This document shows, in pieces, positions 1 to 7,679 of a DNA stretch of 32,652 bases; the first letter of the stretch is position 1, and each line of letters starts with the position of its first letter. The notes under the pieces are model-generated. The model worked only from the letters and a program-made list of their open reading frames with translations, did no database searches and was not told the origin of the DNA. The stretch spans positions 1 to 32,652 of the forward strand of contig DAHVPC010000013.1 of NCBI GenBank assembly GCA_027318475.1. The letters are read 5' to 3'. Both the position numbers and the translations under genes were made by a program. This stretch comes from Candidatus Cloacimonadota bacterium (GTDB lineage Bacteria; Cloacimonadota; Cloacimonadia; Cloacimonadales; Cloacimonadaceae).

Positions 1-736
1 TCAGAGATGGCGCTAATTCCGCAGGAGCCAGCACCCACCCGAGCCGCCAGCCGCTCATACAATGCGATTTGGAGAGTCCGCCCACCACCAGAAGATTTTC
101 CAGCGCTCCATAGAGCGAAGCGGGACGCGCTGAGAAATACAATTCGCGGTAGATCTCATCAACCACCAACGTTACTCTGTAACGGGCGCACAGCGAGGCC
201 AAACGTGTGATTTCCGACTCGGAAAAGATGTGTCCAGCGGGATTACTGGGATGGCTGAAGACGAGCACCTTGACCTTATCGGCCAGAAGCTGCTCCCAGA
301 GCTCCCAATCCACGCTTGATAAATCACTTTCAAAAGGTAGGCGGATAAGATTGCATTCCAGCATCTTACCAATGGCTGGATAGGCGGAATAATCGGGATC
401 GGGAACCGCCAGCGTGTCACCTGGATCGAGCAGCGCCAACAGGCTTAGAAACACCGCCTCCTCTGCCCCATTGGTCACGCAAACCTGCTCAGGATTGGCA
501 CCCGGATACAAACTGGCAATAGCCTCGCGCAGCTTTGGAATCCCGGCGTTGGGCGTATACACGGGAGTGGCCGTTTGGAGTAGTTCCAGCGCGTGTTGGC
601 GCAGGATTTCCGGCAGGGGGAAGCCCAGTTCGCCCAGAGCGAGGTTGAGCGCATTGGGAGGAGCAGCCTGGATGACCTGGCGGATCAGGGAAAGTTCGAT
701 CCCTCTCAGTCGCTGGGACTCAGTCAATGACGGCAC
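1..736 (-). CDS. PLP-dependent class I/II aminotransferase, partial (C-terminus beyond the window); possible DapC
   Basis: A fold-type I aminotransferase of which the first 245 residues are visible; the frame is still open at the left edge. Seen: a substrate-entry motif VYTPNAGIPKLREA near 59-72, TNGAEEA near 88, HPSNPAG near 162-168, VVDEIYREL (Asp193 for the pyridine nitrogen, Tyr196 for the phosphate side), and GLSKSHCMSGWRLGW with Lys223 as the expected PLP lysine. I chose the GTG at 736 because AGGA sits 5 nt upstream; a TTG at 727 is the alternative. Either start lies inside the 3' end of dapD, so translation is probably coupled. Because dapD is next to it, N-succinyl-diaminopimelate aminotransferase (DapC) is a reasonable guess, but aspartate or another amino acid could be the substrate. 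The family is certain; the substrate is inference. Confidence 0.9.
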   Translation of the reverse strand, partial: MPSLTESQRLRGIELSLIRQVIQAAPPNALNLALGELGFPLPEILRQHALELLQTATPVYTPNAGIPKLREAIASLYPGANPEQVCVTNGAEEAVFLSLLALLDPGDTLAVPDPDYSAYPAIGKMLECNLIRLPFESDLSSVDWELWEQLLADKVKVLVFSHPSNPAGHIFSESEITRLASLCARYRVTLVVDEIYRELYFSARPASLYGALENLLVVGGLSKSHCMSGWRLGWVLAPAELAPSL

Positions 737-1544
737 GCAGGTCCTGCTCCAACTGCACCGAGCTGTCGGTTTTGGCATCCCGGTACTTGATGATGATGGG
801 ACAATAAACCTGAAACCCTCTGTGTTTGGACATTTCACGGCTGCCAGGCACCACCACGGCGCGGGCCGGAATGGTGAAGGAGCCACCGGGATCGCGCTGC
901 AGGAATTCGCCGCGGACGGAATCGAAGATGGGCGTGGAAGCCGTGATGATCGTTCCCGAGGCGATCACAGCGCCTGCCTGGACCAGGATTCCCTCATAGA
1001 TTCCCGTGTTTCCGCCCACAAACACGTCGTCCTCAATAACCACGGGACGCGAGCCGATGGGCTCCAAAACGCCGCCGATCATGGCTCCCGCGGAGAGATG
1101 GACGTTCTTTCCGATCTGCGCGCAAGATCCCACCAAAGCGTGGGAATCGACCAACGAGCCGCTATCCACCCAAGCGCCCACATTAATGAACGAGGGCGGC
1201 ATGATGGCCACTCCGGGCGCGATATGGCAACCGACGCGGGCGGATGTTCCTCCGGGCACGATGCGTAGCCCGTCTTCCAGCCTGAAAATCCGCTCGGGGA
1301 GGGTATCCTTGTCAAAAAAGTGTTTCTGCTGGCTCCAGGGCAAATCGACGACCACGCCCATCCGGAAGCCGATGAGGATGCCCATCTTGATCCATTGATT
1401 CACCTTCCAACCCGTTCCCACGGGCTCGCAGGCGCGAATCTGGCCGGCTTCCAGAGCCTGGATGAAACCGGCGAAAAGTAGCCTGTCCGTCTGATTGTAA
1501 TGGTCAGGTTTGGCTTGATACAGGGCTGTGATGACTTGTTCCAT
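720..1544 (-). CDS. dapD: 2,3,4,5-tetrahydropyridine-2,6-dicarboxylate N-succinyltransferase
   Basis: DapD transfers succinyl from succinyl-CoA to tetrahydrodipicolinate in the succinylase branch of lysine and meso-diaminopimelate synthesis, in the cytoplasm. The product is 274 residues, the usual length. An alpha-helical N-terminal domain with GWKVNQWIKMGILIGFR is followed by a left-handed beta-helix of hexapeptide repeats (for example SFINVGAWVDSGSLVDSHAL and the IEDDVFVGGNTGIYEG stretch), then the C-terminal strand region with PARAVVVPGS. The start is the ATG at 1544 and not the longer open frame. That ATG shares its A with the TAA stop of the upstream patB-like gene, a TAATG junction that implies coupling. 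The downstream aminotransferase begins within its last codons. Diaminopimelate production fits an organism with peptidoglycan. Confidence 0.95.
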   Translation of the reverse strand: MEQVITALYQAKPDHYNQTDRLLFAGFIQALEAGQIRACEPVGTGWKVNQWIKMGILIGFRMGVVVDLPWSQQKHFFDKDTLPERIFRLEDGLRIVPGGTSARVGCHIAPGVAIMPPSFINVGAWVDSGSLVDSHALVGSCAQIGKNVHLSAGAMIGGVLEPIGSRPVVIEDDVFVGGNTGIYEGILVQAGAVIASGTIITASTPIFDSVRGEFLQRDPGGSFTIPARAVVVPGSREMSKHRGFQVYCPIIIKYRDAKTDSSVQLEQDLRAVID

Positions 1545-2713
1545 TAAAACTCCTTGCGGACTGCCTCTTTGAGGCTTTCCAGGGCCTCTGTCAGCAGCTT
1601 CCGGGGGCAGCCGAAGTTCAGACGCATATGGCCGGAGCCCTCCACCCCGAATTTGGTGCCCGGATCCAGCGCCAGGCGGGCTTTTTCGACCAGCCAGCCC
1701 AGCAGCGCGTCTTCCCCCATGCCCAGAGCCCGGAAATCGATCCAAGCCAGATAGGTGCTCTCGGGCGTGGCCAGTTTGAGCAGCGGCAGCTCGCGTTTCA
1801 GGAAATCCACCAGATAATCCCGGTTGTCCTGAAGATAGATCAGCAGCTCCGCCAGCCAATCGTCCGCGTCGCGATAAGCCGCGATGATCGCCTCGATCCC
1901 GAAGCTGTTCCCCAGATAGAGGTGCAAACTCTCGATCATTTTGGCCAGGGGCTGGCGCAAGGCGGGGTTCTTCACGATGATCACGGCGCTGGAAAGGCCA
2001 GCCAGGTTGAAGGATTTGGCTGGCGAGACGCAGACTATGGCGTTATCGGCAAAGTCCTCCAAAGCGGCGATGGATGTCGCCCTGTGGCCATCGTAAACGA
2101 TGTCCGCGTGGATCTCGTCGCTGACGACCGGCACCTTATACTTCCTGCACAGCGAACCCAGGCGCAGCAAGTCGTCGTTGCTCCAGAGGCGTCCCACCGG
2201 ATTGTGGGGATTGCACAAAATGAAGAGTTTGGCCAACCGCAGTTTTTGCTCCAGATCGTCAAAATCGATGCTGTAGTAGCTGTTCCGGCAGAGCAGGGGG
2301 TTGGTGAGCAGAACGCGTCCGTGCGCTTTCACGGCGTCATGGAAGGGCCGGTAAACGGGAGTCTGGATCAATACGCCATCGCCGGGCTGGGTGAATTGCA
2401 GGACCGCGAGATTGACCGCCGGCATGATCCCCGGGCTGTGCACAATCCAACTTGCTTCGATTTGGAAACCGTAGCGCTGATGCACCCAATTGCCCACCAC
2501 TTCGTAAAAGACCGGCAAGCGCAGGTTGTAGCCGAAGACTGCGTGGTCGAGGCGTTTTTGCAAGGCCTCCCTGATCGCCGGAGCGATGGCGAAATCCATG
2601 TCCGCCACCCAGAGCGAGATCAGGTCGTCCCGCCCGTAGAGCATCTGCAGGGCGTCGTATTTGAAGCAGCCGCTGCCCCGGCGGTCGATCACCCGGTCGA
2701 AATCAAACTTCAT
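1544..2713 (-). CDS. MalY/PatB-family PLP-dependent C-S lyase (cystathionine beta-lyase type)
   Basis: A 389-residue fold-type I PLP enzyme of the MalY/PatB branch, which typically cleaves C-S bonds of cystathionine, cysteine or related substrates. The N-terminus FDFDRVIDRRGSGCFKYD followed by LWVADMDFAIAP is the hallmark of this branch. Later motifs are NPHNPVGRLW, VVSDEIHADIVYDGH (Asp and His around the cofactor) and SPAKSFNLAGL, whose Lys is the expected Schiff-base residue. The start at 2713 overlaps the last 11 nt of the preceding gene and has no clear Shine-Dalgarno sequence, so it probably relies on coupling. The position just before dapD and a second aminotransferase suggests an amino-acid unit. 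A transaminase role cannot be excluded from sequence. Confidence 0.88.
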   Translation of the reverse strand: MKFDFDRVIDRRGSGCFKYDALQMLYGRDDLISLWVADMDFAIAPAIREALQKRLDHAVFGYNLRLPVFYEVVGNWVHQRYGFQIEASWIVHSPGIMPAVNLAVLQFTQPGDGVLIQTPVYRPFHDAVKAHGRVLLTNPLLCRNSYYSIDFDDLEQKLRLAKLFILCNPHNPVGRLWSNDDLLRLGSLCRKYKVPVVSDEIHADIVYDGHRATSIAALEDFADNAIVCVSPAKSFNLAGLSSAVIIVKNPALRQPLAKMIESLHLYLGNSFGIEAIIAAYRDADDWLAELLIYLQDNRDYLVDFLKRELPLLKLATPESTYLAWIDFRALGMGEDALLGWLVEKARLALDPGTKFGVEGSGHMRLNFGCPRKLLTEALESLKEAVRKEF

Positions 2714-3248
2714 CGGAGGGCTGTTCCAAGCGGCCGTTGAGGTCGCGCATCACCTTCACCATCTTGGCCAGATACTCGTTCAAGGCGCATTGGGGCACGA
2801 GGTCGGCGATATTGTACATGATTTCCAGCATGCGGGGAAAGGAGGCGGCGGTTTTCAGGATCCGCGCCTTGCCGGAGCCATCCGTGTAGCCCAGAAACAT
2901 GTAATAGGTCACGATCTTGCGCAGTTCCATACTGGAGATCTGGGCGTAATCGATGTATATGGCCGGACGCAAGGGATAGCGCAATTCCAGCCCCTCCTCG
3001 GTGAAGGTCACGGAGTTCAGCGATGTCAGATGGCGGAACAGGGTATCCAGCGAGACGAACAGCACCACCAGAGGCAGGAATTTGACCCACCAGGGCGAAT
3101 TCTGGCTCACGCCGGTGAACAGGAAATACAGGCACCAGCCGGTTATCAATACATGGGCGAGGATGGCCAGGATGCGCGGAAGCGGTTTGACGGCGTAGCG
3201 CGCGGGCATCCGGCCCCGCACTGAGCGGATGTTTAATTGGCGCTGCAC
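2703..3248 (-). CDS. small membrane protein with a PH-like C-terminal domain, function unknown
   Basis: A 181-residue protein I cannot assign to a characterised family. A basic N-terminus is followed by two hydrophobic segments (about 25-46 and 52-68) separated by a short polar turn. A soluble part follows with alternating strands (VTFTEEGLELRYP, IYIDYAQISSMELRK, YYMFLGY) and a C-terminal helix, the pattern of bacterial PH-like domains. I chose the GTG at 3248, which overlaps the end of the PHP gene by 16 nt, because AAGGAA lies 5-6 nt upstream; an ATG 13 codons later is possible. The 3' end overlaps the patB-like start. It is translated as part of the unit but has no evident link to amino-acid metabolism. 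Confidence 0.75.
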   Translation of the reverse strand: MQRQLNIRSVRGRMPARYAVKPLPRILAILAHVLITGWCLYFLFTGVSQNSPWWVKFLPLVVLFVSLDTLFRHLTSLNSVTFTEEGLELRYPLRPAIYIDYAQISSMELRKIVTYYMFLGYTDGSGKARILKTAASFPRMLEIMYNIADLVPQCALNEYLAKMVKVMRDLNGRLEQPSDEV

Positions 3249-4090
3249 TTATATTCCTTCCACAGGCGGTTGACGCTATCCAAAACGATCTCCCCGGCAG
3301 GCACCGCGTCGAACATGTTGTGGTGGTCCTGTTCGCCGTGGAAGTCGCTGCCCGCGGTCATATAAAGGCCGTTCTTGAGGCAGAGGTTCGTATAGTTCAG
3401 GATTTCCTGCTGGGTGTGGTCGGGATGCCAGACTTCCAAGCCGTCGATGCCCATACCGATAAACTCTTCCAGAAAGGATTCTTTTTCCAGTTTGCCGGGA
3501 TGCGCGATGATGGCCTTGCCACCCGCGGCGTGGATGACCTTGAGGGCGTCGGGCACGGAAACTTCGGGCTTGGGGACGTAGGCAGGCTTGAAATTGCCGA
3601 TATACTTGTCGAAAGCCTCGTTCTTGGAATAGCAGTAGCCGCGTTTGACCAGGATCTGCGCGATGTGCGGGCGCACAATCAGTTCCCGGCTGCCCGCCAC
3701 GCTGACCACTTCGTCGAGCGTGATTTCCATGCCCAAGTCGTTGAGCAGGCCGATCATCTTGATGGCCCGTTCCCGCCGTCCGATCAGGTACATTTCCGTC
3801 ATTTCCACCAAAGCCGGCGCATCCAGTTCGCAGCCCAGCGCCAGGATGTGCACGTCGTTTCCTTCGTGTTGCGAGCTGATCTCCAAACCTGGGATGATCC
3901 GCAGCGGGAAGATGTCAGCCGGTAGCTGGCGATAGGCGTCGCTGGTATCGTGATCGGTGATGGAGATCAAATCCAGTCCGATTTGCCGGGCACGCTGCAC
4001 CAGCTGCGCAGGACTGATACCCCCATCTGACACGTTGGTATGCAGATGGAGATTTATGCGCTTGATTCGGGATATATCTTTTACTATCAT
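3233..4090 (-). CDS. PHP-domain phosphoesterase (TrpH/YciV-like, likely 3',5'-nucleoside bisphosphate phosphatase or 5'-3' RNA trimming enzyme)
   Basis: A 285-residue polymerase-and-histidinol-phosphatase (PHP) metalloenzyme. Metal ligands are visible: INLHLHTNVSDG (His15, His17, Asp22), ISITDHDTSD (Asp47, His48, Asp49), the glutamate of PGLEIS, VRPHIAQIL, IIAHPGK, and the C-terminal GSDFHG. This order, with an insert domain between about 100 and 190, matches the YciV/TrpH family (RNase AM in E. coli), which removes phosphate from pAp-type nucleotides or short RNAs. It is the first gene of its unit and is transcribed away from the methyltransferase gene. The start ATG at 4090 opens the domain about 10 residues before the first metal motif, as is usual. 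The exact substrate is inferred from the family. Confidence 0.9.
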   Translation of the reverse strand: MIVKDISRIKRINLHLHTNVSDGGISPAQLVQRARQIGLDLISITDHDTSDAYRQLPADIFPLRIIPGLEISSQHEGNDVHILALGCELDAPALVEMTEMYLIGRRERAIKMIGLLNDLGMEITLDEVVSVAGSRELIVRPHIAQILVKRGYCYSKNEAFDKYIGNFKPAYVPKPEVSVPDALKVIHAAGGKAIIAHPGKLEKESFLEEFIGMGIDGLEVWHPDHTQQEILNYTNLCLKNGLYMTAGSDFHGEQDHHNMFDAVPAGEIVLDSVNRLWKEYKCSAN

Positions 4091-4202
4091 AATTTAATTC
4101 ACTTGACGCAAATCTGGCTGCTGCAAAATCGTCAATGATTTTTTTAGACCTTGCTGCCGCTGGATTCAAGACCGCGCGCGAATAATATCACAGGAATTTC
4201 AG
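4091..4202. promoter_or_regulatory. divergent intergenic region with facing TTGACG boxes
   Basis: This short gap must hold the control regions of both the PHP gene (minus) and the methyltransferase gene (plus). TTGACG occurs at 4103-4108 on the plus strand and again on the minus strand at 4130-4135, so the two copies form a 6-bp inverted repeat 21 nt apart. Each resembles a -35 box, but neither has a convincing -10 hexamer at 16-18 nt. They could be back-to-back promoter elements, an operator, or chance. The methyltransferase has a plausible Shine-Dalgarno AGGA 7 nt before its ATG. Confidence 0.3.
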
Positions 4203-4991
4203 ATGTACTACGAACCGCTCAAAGACCGGGTCGCCGTCCTTGTAAGGAGATATCCCGCTGTCAGGTCCGCTTTCTACTGGCTGCTGGACCTGCTGTTGCT
4301 GCGCCAGCGCTACGTGAAACGCTGCCTGCTCCGTTATGGGAGGGATTTTCCAGGCTTGCACTATTACGACGCCGGAGCGGGATTTTGCCAATATTCCTGG
4401 TTCGTTCTGCGCAGGTTTCCCAGCTCCACTGTTCTGGCAACTGACCTCAAAGGCGGTTATCTGGAAGACTTTTTCGCCTATTCAAAAGCCAAGTTTCCCG
4501 GCCGTTTTACCTGGCAGTCAGCCGATCTGCAGCTCTACACGCCGCCAGGCAGATATCATGTGGCCACAGCGATCGATATCCTGGAGCACATTCCCGACGA
4601 CGACGCGGTTATGGCTAATTTCCTCGCCTGCCTGGAACCTGGAGGGGTACTGATCATATCCACCCCTTCCGACAGCGATGAAGCAGCCAGATTCACCTCC
4701 GAGCACGTCCGCCCTGGATATGATAAAGCGGCGCTGGAAAGCAAACTGCGGATCCACGGCTTCGAGATCATGGAGAGCATTTACAGCTATGGCAAGATGG
4801 GTAGCCTGGCCTGGCGCTTGCTGCTCAAACACCCCATGGCCCTCATGCAAAAGACCATACTGGCGGTTCTTTTGTTGCCGCTGTATTACCTTTTCGCCCT
4901 GCCCCTGGCCCAGATCCTGATGTGGATGGATCTGCGCAGACACAACATCACTGGCACGGGTATCATCATCGTAGCCCGCAAACCGGCGTAG
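4203..4991 (+). CDS. class I SAM-dependent methyltransferase with C-terminal hydrophobic segment
   Basis: A 262-residue protein with a methyltransferase type 11/23 core. Motif I is YYDAGAGFCQYS near 57-68, the acidic residue after strand 2 is in ATDLKG, and the IDILEHIPDDD segment, followed by LEPGGVLIISTP, gives motifs IV and V. After about residue 205 the core is followed by a strongly hydrophobic stretch (TILAVLLLPLYYLFALPLAQ) that could anchor the protein to the membrane, so a lipid, quinone or polysaccharide substrate is conceivable. It stands alone on the plus strand between minus-strand units. The start ATG at 4203 has AGGA 7 nt upstream. The substrate cannot be inferred. Confidence 0.88.
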   Translation: MYYEPLKDRVAVLVRRYPAVRSAFYWLLDLLLLRQRYVKRCLLRYGRDFPGLHYYDAGAGFCQYSWFVLRRFPSSTVLATDLKGGYLEDFFAYSKAKFPGRFTWQSADLQLYTPPGRYHVATAIDILEHIPDDDAVMANFLACLEPGGVLIISTPSDSDEAARFTSEHVRPGYDKAALESKLRIHGFEIMESIYSYGKMGSLAWRLLLKHPMALMQKTILAVLLLPLYYLFALPLAQILMWMDLRRHNITGTGIIIVARKPA

Positions 4992-5046
4992 ATCCCCGGC
5001 CCCAAACACGCCCCCCTCAGGCCAGCCGGCTAACTCCGGTTTATAC

Positions 5047-5089
5047 TCGCCCAATACACTCCCAATAGACTTCGGAATGTATTGGGCGA
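5047..5089. repeat. 12-bp perfect inverted repeat in the gap after the methyltransferase gene
   Basis: TCGCCCAATACA at 5047-5058 is exactly complementary to TGTATTGGGCGA at 5078-5089, with a 19-nt loop. No T-run follows on either strand, so it is not a standard intrinsic terminator. It lies about 55 bases after the methyltransferase stop and could protect or terminate that transcript, or be a dispersed palindromic element. The rest of the 4992-5243 gap holds only the minus-strand terminator listed separately. Confidence 0.6.
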
Positions 5090-5182
5090 AAGGTGTTCCG
5101 GAAGGCAGCCCGGACGCAGGGCCGTATGGTGATGGTGGTGTTCCCTCCCGGAATAAACATTCACGGATATCAAACCAGCAGT

Positions 5183-5214
5183 AAAAAAAGACCGGCCATC
5201 ATGCGACGGCCGGT
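5183..5214 (-). terminator. intrinsic terminator after the 805-residue lipoprotein gene
   Basis: Read on the minus strand, ACCGGCC and GGCCGGT form a 7-bp GC-rich stem with a 10-nt loop, followed by CTTTTTTT. It begins 30 bases after the stop of the lipoprotein gene and closes the long infC-to-lipoprotein unit. Confidence 0.88.
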
Positions 5215-5243
5215 TCATATCGGTTATTATTGGCTTGATAGGA

Positions 5244-7661
5244 TCAAATCATTCCCAGCTCGCTCAGGACCTGGTTGATCATGCCTTTGGCGTCATCGGC
5301 TTGCATATAGGAGAGCGGGAAACCGAGCAGATAACACCTGGTTATGTTAGTTACATGGCGCACACCGATCGTTTTTCCGTTATAGAGGTCGTATTGCGCT
5401 TGCGTGGGTCCGGCTGGAACAAAGCCCACCGGTTTGATCCCCATGCTATAGATCGGAGCGGCTTGAGCGGAGTAGGTGGGGAAATAGGTGATTGTCGCCA
5501 AACCCTGGAAATTATTGACCAGCGGATTGAAACTGGCGCCGGGCTGGCCGGTGGTTCCATACTGCAGGTCGATATCCGGGAATCCATTGGCGCCCACGGC
5601 TTTCTGGAAGAAGGGCCTGGTTTGCAGCGCGTCGCTGAGGATGGCGGCCGGCGGTGAAACAAAGGGCGGGATTCCCAAGTAATTCACGAACGTCTTCTGA
5701 TTGGCCAGCACGAAGGCGTCCAGGACGGAAGCGAGTTTGGAGGTGTGGGAGATCAGGATGTTGCCGCCGGATTTCAAGTACAGCGTCAAACCGTCGTTCT
5801 CGTTTTTCAACGAACCGCTCTCGCTGGGATTATCGCTGTGATAGATCACCAGTTTATAGTTTTGCAGGTCGGAGGTGGCCAGGTGGCGCAGCCTGAAGTC
5901 GGCGAAGGTATCGCCGGTTTCCTGGGCGTTGGTGCGTTTGATGTATTGGACCGTTCCGGTGTAATCAGCCAGCATCTGCTGGTACTTCTCCAGCACTGTC
6001 GGTTCGGGCGAAGTTGAAGCGTTCTGCCGGTCGTCGTCGATTACCAGGATCCCTGAACGGTTGGCAGCAGGGATGGCACTCACCAGCGTGAAAGTGATTT
6101 CGGCGGGAATGGGATCCACTTCGCCCTGCAGGTCTTCGCATCTGACTTGCAGGGTATGGGTCCCGCTGGTCATGGCAGTGAGCACCACAGTCTGGCCCAG
6201 CGGAGAATTCTGGGGAATCCTCAACCACTGCAAGCCTTCCGTATCGGTCACGATGGAATTGGCATAGGGCTGGTAATTGTAAGGCTGGCCATCCAGGCGG
6301 AGATGGAAATGGGTGATCTCGCTGAAGTAGTTCATGTTGGTGGCCCGGTCAAGCACGGTGTCGATCTTTTTGTCGTAAGGATTGTTCGTATAGATGATCG
6401 GCCCGGTGGCAGGCACCACTCCGTACTCGCCTTTCCAGCCCCAGCGCAGCCAAACCTTGGTGTTGGTGCTGTTGATGGCGGTGTTGACGCCTTCCATATT
6501 CTTAAAGAAAGGCGTGGCAAAGCGCTGGACGCCGTTGATGAAAGTGAAGGGCAGGATCTCGGGGGTCGATTCGTCGGTGTAGTCGATATAATGGTTGTCG
6601 CCCAGAGCATAGACGCGCTGGGGATAGACCAGGGTTTCGGGCCGGAAACCGGCTTTCACCGCGAAATACAGGGACGAGGAATCGTTGACTGCGGATACCA
6701 CCCCGGCCAGGTCGTAGGCGCGGGCCTGGATCTTGGTCTTGGTATTGGTTACGCTGCCCTCGATATCGTAGGCGTTGGTGGTGCCCAGAATGCTGGGGGA
6801 AGTGTATCGGGTCAGCAGGTATCTGTTCAGTTCAGGGTCCGCGGTGGTGACCGAATTGTACCACTGCGATTCCGTGCCCGCGATGACCGCTTCGGTCACG
6901 GGATCGACCTTCATCATCCGGAATTCGAATTTGAAGGGGGTTTCCGGGATGAAGGGATCGGAATCGTGCATCGTGAAGTCCAGACGGATGCCGGAACCCA
7001 CTTCACCGCCATTGGGATTGCCCTTGGTGGTGCTGATGATGCAGGTCGGCCGGGCGGATGTGGCGTTGAATTTGCGCCAGGCAATGCTGGTGGCGGGATA
7101 GTTGGGGTCGAGGGCAGTGATGTCGCCCCGGTTGTCTATCGCGATCACTTCAAAGGTGCTGTTCATGGTGAGGGGATTGCCGTTGGCATCAGAGGCGGGG
7201 AAATTGATCGTGGCGTACTTCGCGGAAGTCCAGATGGTGCGGTTGGCGGCGGGATCGTCCAGGGGGATGTCCTGATCGGCGTTGGATTTGTAGTGGAGCA
7301 CCCAGCCGGTTCCAAAGCGGGCGATCACGTTGTCGGGAGTAACGGAGCCGTCCGTGTCGATAAAGTGGTTCCCCGGAGTGGCGATCGGATTGCCATCCTG
7401 GTCTTTGACCCTGTAGGCAAAGCCAGTGATGACGCCATCCGGATCGGTGGCGTTCCAGAAGATCTTTTGCTGAAACAGGAAGTTGACGTTTTCGTAGGGC
7501 GCCAGGAGTTCGCTGTCATCATAACCTTCATAGGAAGTGATTCTGATCGTGGGAGCCTGGTTGGCAAATTTGCTTCCGGATTTCCCGCAGCCGGAGAACA
7601 TCAGCATGGCCAAGGCCGTTACTGCTACTAGGATTAAGAGTCTGGTACTCTTATTTGGCAT
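5244..7661 (-). CDS. large secreted lipoprotein, family unknown
   Basis: An 805-residue exported protein. The N-terminus is a lipoprotein signal: basic residues, a hydrophobic core (LLILVAVTALAMLM) and lipobox FSGC with Cys25. I chose the second ATG (7661) over 7673 because GGGAGG lies just before it. The middle is beta-rich with repeated Ig-like features, for example FAYRVKDQDGNPIATPG and LQVRCEDLQGEVDPIP, reminiscent of fibronectin or PKD-type modules. From about residue 545 the character changes to an alpha/beta region beginning SGILVIDDDRQNAS, with LVIYHSDNPSES and LYLKSGGNILISHTSK, similar to class I glutamine amidotransferase-like folds in other envelope proteins; I see no clear catalytic triad. 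It is 18 nt downstream of folD and is the last gene before the terminator. Function unknown; surface or periplasmic location is inferred from the signal. Confidence 0.88.
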   Translation of the reverse strand: MPNKSTRLLILVAVTALAMLMFSGCGKSGSKFANQAPTIRITSYEGYDDSELLAPYENVNFLFQQKIFWNATDPDGVITGFAYRVKDQDGNPIATPGNHFIDTDGSVTPDNVIARFGTGWVLHYKSNADQDIPLDDPAANRTIWTSAKYATINFPASDANGNPLTMNSTFEVIAIDNRGDITALDPNYPATSIAWRKFNATSARPTCIISTTKGNPNGGEVGSGIRLDFTMHDSDPFIPETPFKFEFRMMKVDPVTEAVIAGTESQWYNSVTTADPELNRYLLTRYTSPSILGTTNAYDIEGSVTNTKTKIQARAYDLAGVVSAVNDSSSLYFAVKAGFRPETLVYPQRVYALGDNHYIDYTDESTPEILPFTFINGVQRFATPFFKNMEGVNTAINSTNTKVWLRWGWKGEYGVVPATGPIIYTNNPYDKKIDTVLDRATNMNYFSEITHFHLRLDGQPYNYQPYANSIVTDTEGLQWLRIPQNSPLGQTVVLTAMTSGTHTLQVRCEDLQGEVDPIPAEITFTLVSAIPAANRSGILVIDDDRQNASTSPEPTVLEKYQQMLADYTGTVQYIKRTNAQETGDTFADFRLRHLATSDLQNYKLVIYHSDNPSESGSLKNENDGLTLYLKSGGNILISHTSKLASVLDAFVLANQKTFVNYLGIPPFVSPPAAILSDALQTRPFFQKAVGANGFPDIDLQYGTTGQPGASFNPLVNNFQGLATITYFPTYSAQAAPIYSMGIKPVGFVPAGPTQAQYDLYNGKTIGVRHVTNITRCYLLGFPLSYMQADDAKGMINQVLSELGMI

Positions 7662-7679
7662 CGTTCCTCCCATATATCG

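Noticed and set aside
6147-7631. 494-residue plus-strand open frame opposite the large lipoprotein gene
   Set aside because: It is Gly/Val/Asp/His-rich without domains and lies opposite a gene with a clear lipoprotein signal and Shine-Dalgarno sequence; its openness follows from GC-rich codon use.
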